64,000 nt of DNA from Sphingobacterium alimentarium (GCF_004342685.1 NZ_SMBZ01000010.1:1-64000); one strand, 5' to 3'; counted from the first letter of the stretch, positions 19,598 through 29,250 are shown. Numbers and translations are program-made. The notes: generated from the sequence alone by a model not told the origin.

Positions 19598-20428
19598 ATG
19601 CGAATAGATGCACATCAACATTTTTGGTTATATGATTCACAGCGCGATGCGTGGATAACAGAAGAAATGTCTACCATCCGTCGTAATTTTTTACCCAATG
19701 ATATTTCACATATTCTAAAAAATAATCATTTCGATGGTGCGGTAGCTGTACAAGCGGATCAGTCACATCAAGAGACACGATTTCTGGTAGAGCTTGCACA
19801 AGTGTACAAAATGATCAAGGGTGTAGTAGGTTGGGTGGATTTACGATCGCCACAGGTAGAACAATATCTTGCAGATTTTGCCCAACATGATATAATTAAA
19901 GGATTCCGACATATTGTGGAAGGGGAGCAGGATGCAGATTTTCTTACAACCGATGCATTTCAGAATGGCATTAGTCAATTGACAAAATATGGGTTTACAT
20001 ATGATTTGCTCATTCATCCTAGACATTATGCCAGTACCCTAGCTTGTGTACGTGCTAATCCTGCACAGAAATTCATATTGGATCATATGGCAAAACCTGC
20101 AATCAGAACAAAAGAATTTGATGATTGGGCTTTGTTTATAGAAGAATTGTCCGCGTGCTCTAATGTGTATTGTAAAGTCTCCGGATTAGCCACAGAGGCT
20201 GAGTGGTCCAATTGGCGTGTAGAGCAGTTTGAACCTTATATTCATCATGTGATCCGCTGCTTTGGCAAAAATCGTATATGTTTCGGTTCGGACTGGCCAG
20301 TAAGTTTGTTGGCAGCTTCATACGAACAAAGTGTCCAAATTGTTGCGGAGAATTTGCAGGATTTTACTGCAGAGGAACTTGATATGTTCTGGGGAATAAA
20401 TGCCTCAAAATTTTACAATTTAAAATAA
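19598..20428 (+). CDS. Amidohydrolase-2 family L-fuconolactonase
   Basis: 276 residues of the COG3618 lactonase group. The N-terminal metal motif is IDAHQHFW. DHMAKPAI and a late FGSDWPVS place the remaining His and the catalytic Asp. It hydrolyses L-fucono-lactone, the product of L-fucose dehydrogenase, to L-fuconate. It starts 2 bases after the FAH gene and is followed after 5 bases by the SDR. Confidence 0.88.
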   Translation: MRIDAHQHFWLYDSQRDAWITEEMSTIRRNFLPNDISHILKNNHFDGAVAVQADQSHQETRFLVELAQVYKMIKGVVGWVDLRSPQVEQYLADFAQHDIIKGFRHIVEGEQDADFLTTDAFQNGISQLTKYGFTYDLLIHPRHYASTLACVRANPAQKFILDHMAKPAIRTKEFDDWALFIEELSACSNVYCKVSGLATEAEWSNWRVEQFEPYIHHVIRCFGKNRICFGSDWPVSLLAASYEQSVQIVAENLQDFTAEELDMFWGINASKFYNLK

Positions 20429-20433
20429 TTGCT

Positions 20434-21222
20434 ATGAAACTAAACTTAACAGGCAAAGTTTTTATTGTGACGGGTGCTGCTAAAGGCATCGGACGCGGTA
20501 TTGCCCTTGCATTAGCCAAAGAGGGAGCGATTTCTCTCATCGTGGGAAGAAAGCAGCAGGACAACAAAATAGTCGAACAAGAGATTCTTTCATTAGGCGG
20601 AAAATGTCTCTGCGTAGAAGCTGAATTATCCAATCCCGAAGAAAGTAAAATTGCTGTAGAAGTTGCACTAGCTCATTATGGCCGTATCGATGGTGTGGTG
20701 AATAATGCAGGTCAGAACGATGGAGTTGGATTAGAAAATGGCAGTTATGAAGGTTTCATAGAATCATACCATAAGAATGTAGTGCATTATTACCTGACCG
20801 TTCAACATGCTTTAGGGGCATTAAAAAAAACAAAAGGTACCATTTTAAATATCAACTCCAAGACGGCCGAAACTGGTCAGGGCGGAACCTCCGGTTATGC
20901 TGCTGCAAATGGTGCGCGCAATGCACTCACCCGTGAATGGGCCGTTGAACTTTTACCCTATGGGATTCGTGTAAATGCCATTGTGGTGGCCGAATGTGCG
21001 ACTCCACAGTATGATACCTGGATAGAAACATTGGATAATCCAGCCGAAACATTAAAAAAGATTACAGATCGTATTCCGCTAGAAAATCGTATGACGACTG
21101 TCGAAGAGATAGCGAATACAGCTGTATTTCTTTTGTCAGATTGCTCCAGCCATACTACTGGGCAACTTATTCATGTGGATGGGGGATATGTGCATCTGGA
21201 TCGAGCCTTGATAAAAGAATAA
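20434..21222 (+). CDS. SDR oxidoreductase, predicted L-fucose dehydrogenase with altered active site
   Basis: 262 residues with the cofactor motif TGAAKGIG, NNAGQND, and a C-terminal TGQLIHVDGGYVH. In this pathway it should oxidise L-fucose to the lactone with NAD(P)+. The classical YxxxK active site reads Tyr155-Ala-Ala-Ala-Asn159, with Asn (AAT at 20908-20910) where Lys is expected. The rest is intact. Either another residue replaces the lysine or activity is reduced. It is the last gene of the operon, and the terminator overlaps its stop codon. Confidence 0.82.
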   Translation: MKLNLTGKVFIVTGAAKGIGRGIALALAKEGAISLIVGRKQQDNKIVEQEILSLGGKCLCVEAELSNPEESKIAVEVALAHYGRIDGVVNNAGQNDGVGLENGSYEGFIESYHKNVVHYYLTVQHALGALKKTKGTILNINSKTAETGQGGTSGYAAANGARNALTREWAVELLPYGIRVNAIVVAECATPQYDTWIETLDNPAETLKKITDRIPLENRMTTVEEIANTAVFLLSDCSSHTTGQLIHVDGGYVHLDRALIKE

Positions 21223-21248
21223 TGCCAGGCCTTTCGGCTGGCATTATT
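21218..21248 (+). terminator. Terminator of the fucose operon
   Basis: An 11-bp perfect stem (21218-21228 with 21238-21248) followed by CGTTTTTATT. It begins inside the last codon and stop of the L-fucose dehydrogenase gene. Confidence 0.85.
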
Positions 21249-21259
21249 CGTTTTTATTC

Positions 21260-23355
21260 TTAGCTATTGTACAAAGTGGATAATGTTTGGAGGTCAAATC
21301 CCTTATCTAGTACCGCATCAAACTGATAGGGTGCTTCGTTGTCTTTCGTAAAACTTTGTTCCGCAGAATTGGCCATGACCTTAGTTTGGCTCAACTCTTT
21401 ATTAGATTTAATTTTTTCTAATACCTGCCAGCCTGTAAGTTTTGGCATATGTACGTCCGTGATTACCAACATTGGTCTATATTCTTCAATATAAGAAACC
21501 GCTTCTTCTGGATCCTCAAAAAGCTTAATATTTTTATAATCTTTGAAAAGCTGTTTCGCCAAAAGCAGGTTGATTTTATGTCATCGACCACGAGTATGGA
21601 GGTCTCTACTGGTAATACATTAGACGTTGCGGGAGCTCCGGAATTCTTCTTTCTAGCTTGAGTGAAAGGAATCTTCAGTGAGAAAACGGATCCCACACCC
21701 AATTGACTCTTCACCAATAACTTTCCTCCGATTTGCTTGGCCAATAATTCTGATATGTGTAACCCCAAGCCAAAGCCTATTTTTGCTCTTTCGCCATCGA
21801 CTGTATAATATTTTCTAAAAATTTGATCCAATTGGTCCTCAGGAATTCCTTCTCCTGTATCAATCACATCAATAATAATTTTGTTTTTTACAATCTTACT
21901 GACAACTCTGATTGAGCCTTTAGGTGTATATTTCAACGCATTACTTACCAGGTTAGAAATAATCTGTCTTAGCGTAAACTCATTGGATGAAATCATGAGC
22001 ATAGGATCCAGCATGTTTTCATTAACCAATTGTAATCCTTTCTGTTCCGCTTGATATCTATGTAAGCCTACGGTATCATCAATGATTCGCGAGATATAAA
22101 CATCATCCAGCTCGGCAGGAAGTGCATTGGATTCGATTTTGCTGAGATTTAAAATGTCGTTGACGGTATTATTGATGTTATTAATGTCGTACTCAATATT
22201 GATCAATAATTTTTTGTCAATATCTTCTTTTTCGTTGCTAGACAATAATTTAATAACACTTTTAAGGGAGTTGAGTGGCGTACGAATCTCGTGGCTGATA
22301 TTTGCCAATAGATTGGTTTTCTCTTCTGCTAATTGAGAAGCATATATTTTTTCTTTTGTTAGTTTTCGCTCGATTTTGGATACGACATATTGATAATAAA
22401 TAATAAACAAAAGCATGAGTATAATGACGCCGAGAGCTATTATTGCATATATCCTGAATTTGTTGATATTATATTTATATAAGATATAATCTGATTTTTC
22501 AGCTTCACGGAATTTTTTGAACTCCAGCTCACGAATATTCTCTATGGTGTTTTTCAGCTCATTGATCAGATTATAATTCATAGTAATAAGTTTCCTTTCC
22601 TGCTATTTGGATTGCAGGTAGATTCTTCGCAGACTTTGAAAATTATTAATGAATGAAGCTTCATTGGTCCGAATAATATTCTCAATGTTTTTGTGTACAA
22701 TATCAATTTGATTAATATTCAAAACAGTAGAATTGTTGGTATTCAGTAAAGTATCATTTTTAGCACGAAATATTCGGTCAAAAAGACGCTGCTTCTTGAA
22801 TACAATGGTATCGGCATTGGACAGTGAGTTGACTGTAGTATCATTCAAAATTCGGTTTATTGCTGAATCGACGTTGAGTACTGAAGAGCGCTGAACCGTT
22901 CTTAAGTCGGAGCTATTCTCCGGCAATTCCTCCTCCGAAAAAAGAATTAGATCTTCTATTTTCTTTTTTAAATTAATGTATTCCAAGGAAAGCGATTGAT
23001 CCAAAATGGCTATTTCTTTTTGCGCTTTTTGATTTTCCTGAGGTGGTAATACCGTATCCAAGGAATGGATGATTTGACTAAGTGTGTCTAGCTTAATTTG
23101 ATAGGCTTTCAGATTGGCTTCGTCAAAGGAGTTGGCATATAAACTGAATAAATTGTCTACTTCCGAAAAGGTCGAAAATAATTTGTAAAGGGTAGGGGAA
23201 GATTTCGAATTATTGGCGTATGCCATATTCAGCCGATCTTCTACTTCGTTGTATTGTCTATATTGTGAGATGAAAATACTACAAAGCATGATTAACGTTA
23301 TTATTATCACAAATAATAATAAATACCTTAATTGTGATGTTTTTCTAATTGGCAC
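21260..23355 (-). pseudogene. Hybrid sensor histidine kinase with two disabling lesions
   Basis: Three open segments of one gene. 22603-23355 encodes an N-terminal membrane helix and a helical sensor region of about 220 residues. An in-frame TAG (22603-22605) is followed without frame change by QERKLIT and the segment starting at Met 22581: a second membrane helix, the HisKA motif NISHEIRTPLN with the phospho-His, then an HATPase with VSNALKYTP and DTGEGIP. After ILVVDDIK a missing base in a T run (21574-21577; A run on the coding strand) shifts the frame. The receiver domain (ITDVHMPK) continues at 21260-21562. Restoring one base joins both parts cleanly. Full length would be about 695 residues. 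No DNA-binding gene is adjacent. Confidence 0.85.
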
Positions 23356-23743
23356 GATACTCTTATAGTTATACGCAAAATATATTAAAAATAGTTAGTA
23401 ATGTTAGCGAGATTTAATAATTGAACATGAGCCAAATAACCATTTAGCTATGAGAGGATTCACTGATATTCATGCAAATATCCCGTTTTGAGCTAAGCTG
23501 CACTGCTTAAAATAATTCTCTTTGCAAAATATATTTAAGGAGAGTTGTTTTTGAGTGTGTTATTGTTTGATTTGTAGGTAAATATGCTTTAATTTAATTC
23601 TTTATAATGTTTCCGGTGATTAATATTGATGAAGAAATAGGACATTTAGGTTTTCTTCATACTTTAAATTTAAAAGAGAAGAAATTTTGATTATTGATTG
23701 ATAAATTCTAAAGAAAATAGGGGTGAGTCCAGAAAAGTGGCAT
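23356..23743. other. Intergenic stretch upstream of the broken kinase
   Basis: About 390 AT-rich bases without a credible reading frame, hairpin or repeat. It probably holds the promoter of the kinase gene (minus), but no convincing TTTG/TAnnTTTG pair was seen. Confidence 0.5.
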
Positions 23744-23782
23744 AAATAAAGCGAGCTGTCAAATGTACAGCTCGCTTTATTT
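23744..23782 (-). terminator. Strong intrinsic terminator after the PhnA-type gene
   Basis: A perfect 16-bp stem (23744-23759 with 23767-23782, 7-base loop) lies 22 bases beyond the PhnA-type gene stop on the minus strand. The stem ends in A/T pairs on both sides. Confidence 0.85.
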
Positions 23783-23803
23783 TGTATAAATGACCAAAAA
23801 AGT

Positions 23804-24382
23804 TTAGCCCTTTCTTAAATATTTGGTGAGGATAACAATAGTTTGTCCATCGATTTTTCCTTCTATATAATCTGTATTGTTTGGATCTAAACGAATGTTT
23901 TTCACTACGGTTCCTAATTTAGCATTTACTGATGAACCTTTCACGTCTAGAGTTTTGATGAGTACCACGGTATCCCCTTCGTATAGGCGTGTGCCGTTTG
24001 AATCCTGATGAAATTCTACGGTCGCATCTTGTTCATGATCGCCTGTCTTCTTAGCCCACTCCAATGTTTCATCATCCAAATACAATATGTCCAAATTGTC
24101 CGTTGCCCAGCTTTCATTACGAAGTCTGCTCAACATCCGCCATGCCATCACCTGCACTGCTGGATGCTCAGACCACATTGTTTCACTCAATACTTTCCAG
24201 TGGTTGGCGTCAATTTGTTCAGTCTTTTCGATTTGGGACTTACAAGTTTGACATACATATACGCTATTATCAGCATTTGTAATCGACACCGGCGGAACTT
24301 CATATACACTAAGATTGGATGTGCTCGTGCACAACTCACATTGGCTGCCGCTTCTTGCTTGAAGTTGTTTTTCTAAACTCAT
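23804..24382 (-). CDS. PhnA/YjdM-family zinc-ribbon protein
   Basis: 192 residues. The N-terminal zinc ribbon has CELC (about 15-18) and CQTC (about 44-47). The C-terminal PhnA domain (about 125-192) has an SH3-like GDTVVLIKTLDVKG stretch and ends ILTKYLRKG. Family members were named after alkylphosphonate uptake, but no phn gene is nearby and the function remains unclear. Cytoplasmic. A strong terminator follows. Confidence 0.88.
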   Translation of the reverse strand: MSLEKQLQARSGSQCELCTSTSNLSVYEVPPVSITNADNSVYVCQTCKSQIEKTEQIDANHWKVLSETMWSEHPAVQVMAWRMLSRLRNESWATDNLDILYLDDETLEWAKKTGDHEQDATVEFHQDSNGTRLYEGDTVVLIKTLDVKGSSVNAKLGTVVKNIRLDPNNTDYIEGKIDGQTIVILTKYLRKG

Positions 24383-24518
24383 GATAGGTTAAAATAAAAA
24401 GCCAAAAATACGAATTATCCCCGATATATGTCGGATATGTTATTTTGGTCAAGTTCTTTTCGCTTTTGGTAAGGAATTTGTAATATTGAATTAAAATTAA
24501 TAATCAAATATATAAATT

Positions 24519-25382
24519 ATGAAATGGCAAGGAGGTCGCAAAGGAGGTAACATCGAAGATAGACGTGGTATGTCTGGCGGAACAAAATTAGCTTTTGGTG
24601 GTATTGGTGGAGTAATTGTATTGTTGATAGGCTTATTCATGGGAGGAGATCCCGGACTGCTATTGCAGCAAATGCAAGGAGCGGGAGGATTGACTACAGA
24701 GCAGGGAGAATATCAATCCACGCCCGAAGAGGATCGTCTGATGGAATTTTCCGAAATTGTGCTAACAAGTACGGATGAGGTGTGGACTCATTTATTTAAG
24801 CAAGCAGGTCAAAATTACCAGAAGCCTACGCTACTCGTGTATACAAATGCGCACGAAACAGGTGGTTGTGGGGTTGGGCAGTCGGCATTCGGTCCATTCT
24901 ACTGTCCCGCAGATCAAAAAGTGTATTTGGACTTAAGTTTCAACCGCGAGCTAAATACAAAATTCGGTGCTAAGGGTGAATTTGCTTTGGCTTATGTCAT
25001 TGCGCATGAAGTAGGTCATCATATTCAAAATCTGACCGGTGTATTGGGGCAGACAAATGCCATGCGTTCTAAAATGCGCGAACGCGAATACAACAAAATT
25101 TCGGTAATGACTGAGCTGCAAGCTGACTTTTATGCTGGTGTGTGGGCGCATTATGTCAATAAATTAACCAGTATAGAGCTGACCTATGACGATATCGTGG
25201 AAGGGATGCAAGCCGCAGCGGCTGTAGGTGATGACCATATACAGGAACGTACTCAAGGTTATGCTAATCCTGAGTCGTTCACCCACGGATCCTCTCAACA
25301 GCGTATGTATTGGTTTAAAAAAGGTTATGAATCCGGCGATCTCAATGCCGGCAATACGTTTAATGATCCAAGTCTTCAATAA
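24519..25382 (+). CDS. YpfJ-family neutral zinc metallopeptidase
   Basis: 287 residues (PF04228). A short basic N terminus with a RxGG-type start is followed by one membrane segment (about 23-42, AFGGIGGVIVLLIGLFMGG). The peptidase domain has HEVGHHIQN as zinc site and ELQADFYAGVWAH as the downstream glutamate ligand region. CGVGQSAFGPFYCP supplies two cysteines. It is probably anchored in the inner membrane facing the periplasm. Substrate unknown. A shared terminator separates it from the convergent gene. Confidence 0.92.
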   Translation: MKWQGGRKGGNIEDRRGMSGGTKLAFGGIGGVIVLLIGLFMGGDPGLLLQQMQGAGGLTTEQGEYQSTPEEDRLMEFSEIVLTSTDEVWTHLFKQAGQNYQKPTLLVYTNAHETGGCGVGQSAFGPFYCPADQKVYLDLSFNRELNTKFGAKGEFALAYVIAHEVGHHIQNLTGVLGQTNAMRSKMREREYNKISVMTELQADFYAGVWAHYVNKLTSIELTYDDIVEGMQAAAAVGDDHIQERTQGYANPESFTHGSSQQRMYWFKKGYESGDLNAGNTFNDPSLQ

Positions 25383-25395
25383 TATAGTGTAATAC

Positions 25396-25431
25396 CAAGT
25401 AAGGCGGAATCGGGAGGTTCCGCCTTACTTG
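25396..25431. terminator. Bidirectional terminator between convergent genes
   Basis: A perfect 14-bp stem (25396-25409 with 25418-25431) just before the stop codon of the LuxE-like gene and 14 bases after the YpfJ-type gene. The T run is weak on both strands. Confidence 0.75.
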
Positions 25432-25432
25432 C

Positions 25433-26422
25433 TTATTGGACTAATAAGTTGCATCCTCGAATATCAGCATTATCAAACCTTCCTAGTATTTCAAATGTAT
25501 GATCGGGATAGATTTTACCCAGGTCTTGTGTAGCTATAAATGCGCAGGAGTGAATATTGGCTAGGTCAATGACATTAATAGCACCCGTACTGCTGTTGTG
25601 GATTAGACTTAGCGGATCATTGGTGTCACGTATTAAAATTTTCATCCAAGGTGGTGTTTGGAAAATCCCTTTGCCATAAGAATATCCTTGAGAAAGGAGC
25701 TCTGTCATCCCATATTCAGAGTGTATGGATGAGACACCAAAACCTCTGCACAATATATCGTGAAGCTCTTCTCGAATCATTTCCTTGCGTTTGCCTTTCA
25801 TCCCACCAGTCTCCATCACGATTAACTCCGGAAAATCTATAGGGTACTTTTCAATAAAGTCCAGGAGCGCGTAGGTCACTCCGATTAATAAGGTTTTTGT
25901 GCCTTTCTGCTTTAATCGAAGTAAAATGTCATGAAGTTCTGCGTGATTATACAGGAAATAGTTGCTTTCTGGCTGCCGAGATGAATTGATCAAATCATCT
26001 ACCATGTAAATAAGCGATGACCCTTCTCGTTCTAAGTAGGATGGGAGGAGTGCTAAGAGGGCTATTTCTTCCACATTGCCATAAAATTGCTCAAAAGCCT
26101 TTCTAAAACTTGTTTCGTACCATTCCAAATCATAAACATGGTGTTGACTGCTGATCATACCCGTAGTACCTGAGCTCGTAAAAGTTATTTGAGGTTGATT
26201 GGGTAATGTTGAAACAGTTTGTGTTTTGAAAAATTGTATAGGCAGAAAAGGTATTTGTGTGTAATGATGGATAGCCGAAATGTCAATATTTAGATGCTGT
26301 ACATACTGCGCATATACGTTGTTATTTTCAAGTTGGTATTGAAAAACTTTCAAAGCAATTTGATTAAAATCATCTTCGTTGCGAATGGAGAATACTAAAT
26401 CTTTAGCTATCATAGTGCGCAA
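25433..26422 (-). CDS. LuxE/PaaK-like acyl-activating protein
   Basis: 329 residues of the ANL-like acyl-protein synthetase/LuxE group. The phosphate-binding motif is FTSSGTTGM, followed by a METGGMKGKRKE stretch and the conserved HSEYGMTELLSQ motif. LuxE activates fatty acids as acyl-AMP and forms an acyl-enzyme. No luxCD genes are nearby, and in Bacteroidota these solo genes often sit near surface-lipid or O-antigen functions. The substrate is unknown. An in-frame ATG three codons in is an equally possible start. Confidence 0.85.
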   Translation of the reverse strand: MRTMIAKDLVFSIRNEDDFNQIALKVFQYQLENNNVYAQYVQHLNIDISAIHHYTQIPFLPIQFFKTQTVSTLPNQPQITFTSSGTTGMISSQHHVYDLEWYETSFRKAFEQFYGNVEEIALLALLPSYLEREGSSLIYMVDDLINSSRQPESNYFLYNHAELHDILLRLKQKGTKTLLIGVTYALLDFIEKYPIDFPELIVMETGGMKGKRKEMIREELHDILCRGFGVSSIHSEYGMTELLSQGYSYGKGIFQTPPWMKILIRDTNDPLSLIHNSSTGAINVIDLANIHSCAFIATQDLGKIYPDHTFEILGRFDNADIRGCNLLVQ

Positions 26423-26438
26423 ATATAAGTATAAAAAA

Positions 26439-26462
26439 AGCGTCTCAAATTTTTGAGACGCT
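26439..26462 (-). terminator. Terminator downstream of fabG
   Basis: An 11-bp stem (26439-26449 with 26452-26462) followed on the minus strand by seven Ts. It lies about 120 bases after the fabG stop; no reading frame is seen between them. Confidence 0.8.
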
Positions 26463-26581
26463 TCCTATCATTTTATTACAATAATAAGATCAGTGTATAA
26501 TTATGATGTGGAATCAGTTGAGGATTCCTAAACTTTAAGTGTTGTTTATACTTCGCTCAACAAGACATCAAGAAGTTTTGG

Positions 26582-27325
26582 TTACACCATACCGCCATCT
26601 ACAGACAAAGTTTGTCCAGTGATGTACGATGATAAGTCTGATGCTAAGAATAAACAGGCATTAGCAATGTCATCTGTCGAGCCAGCACGCTTCAATGGAA
26701 TACCTGCTTCCCAGCCTGCTACTACTTGCGGATCCAATACGTCGGTCATTTCGGTACGGATAAATCCTGGAGCAATTACATTGGCACGGATATTACGTGA
26801 TCCTAATTCCTTAGCTACTGATTTGGTAAAGCCGATGATTCCCGCTTTCGAAGCTGCATAGTTTGCTTGTCCTGCATTACCTTGAATACCCACAACAGAA
26901 GACATGTTAATGAACGAACCTTTACGTTGTTTCATCATGACTTTAGAAGCTGACTTAGTAACGTTGAAAATAGATTTCAAATTTACATTGATCACATCAT
27001 CCCAGTTTTCTTCCGTCATACGTAATAATAAACCATCTTTCGTAATACCCGCATTGTTTACCACGATGTCGATAGTTCCAAAATCTGCTACTATGTCATT
27101 AATAAGTTTTTCTGCTTCATCAAATTTTGAAGCGTCTGAGCGATAACCTACTACTTTAGTGCCGAATGCTTGTAACTCTTGTTCGAGTGCTTGACCTTTT
27201 TCTACCGACGAAAGGTACGTGAAAGCCACATTAGCGCCTTGTTGAGCAAATACTTCGGCGATTTTACGACCGATTCCTTTAGAAGCACCGGTTACTAAAG
27301 CTGTTTTTCCCTCTAATAATTTCAT
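26582..27325 (-). CDS. fabG: 3-oxoacyl-[acyl-carrier-protein] reductase
   Basis: 247 residues of classical SDR type. TGASKGIG is at about 10-17, NNAGITKDGLL follows, and the catalytic Ser and Tyr/Lys are in MSSVVG and YAASKAG. LSVDGGMV is C-terminal. It reduces 3-oxoacyl-ACP with NADPH in fatty acid elongation. I chose the ATG at 27325 because the motif MKLLEGKTALVTG starts there. The longer frame to 27394 would begin at or above a -7-like promoter box at 27392-27399. Confidence 0.95.
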   Translation of the reverse strand: MKLLEGKTALVTGASKGIGRKIAEVFAQQGANVAFTYLSSVEKGQALEQELQAFGTKVVGYRSDASKFDEAEKLINDIVADFGTIDIVVNNAGITKDGLLLRMTEENWDDVINVNLKSIFNVTKSASKVMMKQRKGSFINMSSVVGIQGNAGQANYAASKAGIIGFTKSVAKELGSRNIRANVIAPGFIRTEMTDVLDPQVVAGWEAGIPLKRAGSTDDIANACLFLASDLSSYITGQTLSVDGGMV

Positions 27326-27391
27326 ATATAAATTTTTATAGTTTTCTATTCCCTTGACATGAGGTGGTGTTGTTGACCGAACCCTTAGCAA

Positions 27392-27399
27392 CAAAAATA
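27392..27399 (-). promoter_or_regulatory. Possible -7 element of the fabG promoter
   Basis: Read on the minus strand this is TATTTTTG, a TAnnTTTG match about 65 bases before the chosen fabG start. A weak TTAG lies about 20 bases further upstream. Confidence 0.4.
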
Positions 27400-27515
27400 C
27401 ACAAATTTTGAAATTGTACTAACTTATTAAATAATGACAGTGAATTTTAAATTTTAACGTAGGTTGACTTTTTATTGATAAGTTTCAAATTATATGAGCA
27501 TAAATTGACAAAATC

Positions 27516-27548
27516 TTTCGTTAGATAGATTTATGAATGTTAATTTTG
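27516..27548 (+). promoter_or_regulatory. Predicted mqo promoter (Bacteroidota type)
   Basis: TTTCG at 27516-27520, a 20-base spacer, then TAATTTTG at 27541-27548, a good fit to TTTG-N19/20-TAnnTTTG. It places transcription start near 27555, which decides for the mqo ATG at 27567 over the in-frame ATG at 27537. Confidence 0.55.
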
Positions 27549-27566
27549 TTGGAATTTATACTAGTC

Positions 27567-29060
27567 ATGGGTAAGAAAAAACAAAAATCAGAAGTTGATG
27601 TAGTGCTAATTGGTGGAGGTATTATGAGTGCTACTCTAGGTACATTGATCAATGAGTTAAATCCAGATATTGATATAGAGATTTTAGAGCGCTTGGACGT
27701 GGTAGCGGCAGAAAGTTCTGATGCATGGAATAATGCGGGAACTGGCCATTCAGCTTTATGTGAATTGAACTATACACCGCAACAAGCTGATGGTTCAGTG
27801 AAAATCGATAAAGCCATCACAATTGCGGAGCAATTCGAGGTGTCCAAACAATTTTGGGCCTATTTGGTGGAAAAAGGAGTTATCAAGAACCCGGAAAATT
27901 TTATCCGCAAAGTTCCTCACATGAGTGCTGTATTTGGTGCTGATGATGTTCAGTTTCTGAAGACACGTTATGAGGCATTAACCAAACAGACGCTTTTCAA
28001 AGGAATGGAATATACAGAGGACACCGCTCTTTTGGAGCAATGGGTTCCTTTGATGATGGAAGGTAGAGTAGGTAATGAGCCTATCGCTGCTACAAAAATG
28101 GATATCGGTACCGATGTGAATTTTGGGGCTTTGACGAGAGACTTAATTGCTCACTTGGCTACGAAATCCAACATTAATATTTCTGTCAATCAAGAAGTAA
28201 AAGATATAGACCGTGAGGATGATGGACGTTGGGAAGTCGAAGTAAAAGACTTAAAAACGGGAGAAAAACGCGAAATCAAGGCCAAATTTGTTTTTATCGG
28301 AGCAGGTGGTCACTCCCTGTTGTTATTAGAAAAATCAGGTATCCCGGAGGCGAATGGCTATGGTGGTTTTCCAGTAGGTGGACAATGGTTGAGATGTACA
28401 AACGAGGAAATCATTAAAAAACACCAAGCTAAGGTGTATGGTAAAGCTTCAGTAGGTGCGCCTCCAATGTCAGTTCCTCACTTGGACACCCGATATATTG
28501 ACGGAAAACAAGCTTTATTGTTTGGTCCTTATGCAGGATTTTCTACTAAATTCTTGAAACAAGGATCTTTCTTTGATTTGCCAGCTTCAATCAAATTATC
28601 TAACATCAAACCGATGTTGTCCGCAGGTTTGGATAATCTCGACTTGACTAAATATTTGATTACGGAGGTAATGAAAAAACCAAAAGACAAATTAGAGTCT
28701 TTGAAGCAATTCATGCCTACAGCAAAAATGGAAGATTGGGTTATCGAAAAAGCAGGTCAACGTGTACAGGTTATCAAAAAAGATCCTAAACATGGTGGTG
28801 TATTAGAATTCGGTACCGAGGTGGTTTCTAGTGCTGATGGTTCTATCGCGGCATTATTGGGTGCTTCACCGGGTGCTTCTACATCTGTGGCGATCATGAT
28901 TCAATTATTGAAGAAGTGTTTCCCTGATAGAGCGAAATCTTCAGAATATAAAGATAAATTACGTGAAATGATTCCTTCTTGGGGGCAATCATTAAATGAG
29001 AATCCAGCACTGTGTGCCGAAGTACGTGAGCATTCGCAACGCGTATTGAAAATGGATTAA
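27567..29060 (+). CDS. mqo: Malate:quinone oxidoreductase
   Basis: 497 residues from the ATG at 27567. The FAD-binding motif VVLIGGGIMSATLG is followed by ERLDVVAAESSDAWNNAGTGHSA-type sequence (the Mqo signature), KMDIGTDVNFGALTR and a C-terminal LGASPGASTSV. It oxidises malate to oxaloacetate and passes electrons to the quinone pool at the inner membrane, replacing or supplementing NAD malate dehydrogenase. An in-frame ATG at 27537 lies within the predicted promoter and is less likely. The TPP riboswitch begins 20 bases after the stop. Confidence 0.96.
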   Translation: MGKKKQKSEVDVVLIGGGIMSATLGTLINELNPDIDIEILERLDVVAAESSDAWNNAGTGHSALCELNYTPQQADGSVKIDKAITIAEQFEVSKQFWAYLVEKGVIKNPENFIRKVPHMSAVFGADDVQFLKTRYEALTKQTLFKGMEYTEDTALLEQWVPLMMEGRVGNEPIAATKMDIGTDVNFGALTRDLIAHLATKSNINISVNQEVKDIDREDDGRWEVEVKDLKTGEKREIKAKFVFIGAGGHSLLLLEKSGIPEANGYGGFPVGGQWLRCTNEEIIKKHQAKVYGKASVGAPPMSVPHLDTRYIDGKQALLFGPYAGFSTKFLKQGSFFDLPASIKLSNIKPMLSAGLDNLDLTKYLITEVMKKPKDKLESLKQFMPTAKMEDWVIEKAGQRVQVIKKDPKHGGVLEFGTEVVSSADGSIAALLGASPGASTSVAIMIQLLKKCFPDRAKSSEYKDKLREMIPSWGQSLNENPALCAEVREHSQRVLKMD

Positions 29061-29080
29061 TATAAGTATAAGAAACTTAT

Positions 29081-29184
29081 GGGGTGCTAAAGTAGAGCTA
29101 TAAGGCTCTACTTTTTAAGCTGAGATTATACCCAATTCCGTTGTGACGGAAGGAACCTGATCCAGGTAATGCTGGCGTAGGGAT
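29081..29184 (+). promoter_or_regulatory. TPP (THI-element) riboswitch
   Basis: The conserved sequence elements appear in order: GGGGTGC (29081-29087), a variable P3 stem AGTAGAGC/GGCTCTACT, CTGAGATTATACCC (the thi-box pyrimidine sensor), and GGAACCTGATCCAGGTAATG followed by CTGGCGTAGGGA (pyrophosphate sensor). It precedes pnuT by about 66 bases. No U-tract terminator is seen downstream, so translational control is more likely. Confidence 0.95.
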
Positions 29185-29250
29185 TAATTTCTACTAGCTG
29201 TAAATTATAGCATTTCCGTAAGTGTAGTTTAAAAAATATAACACACTTAA

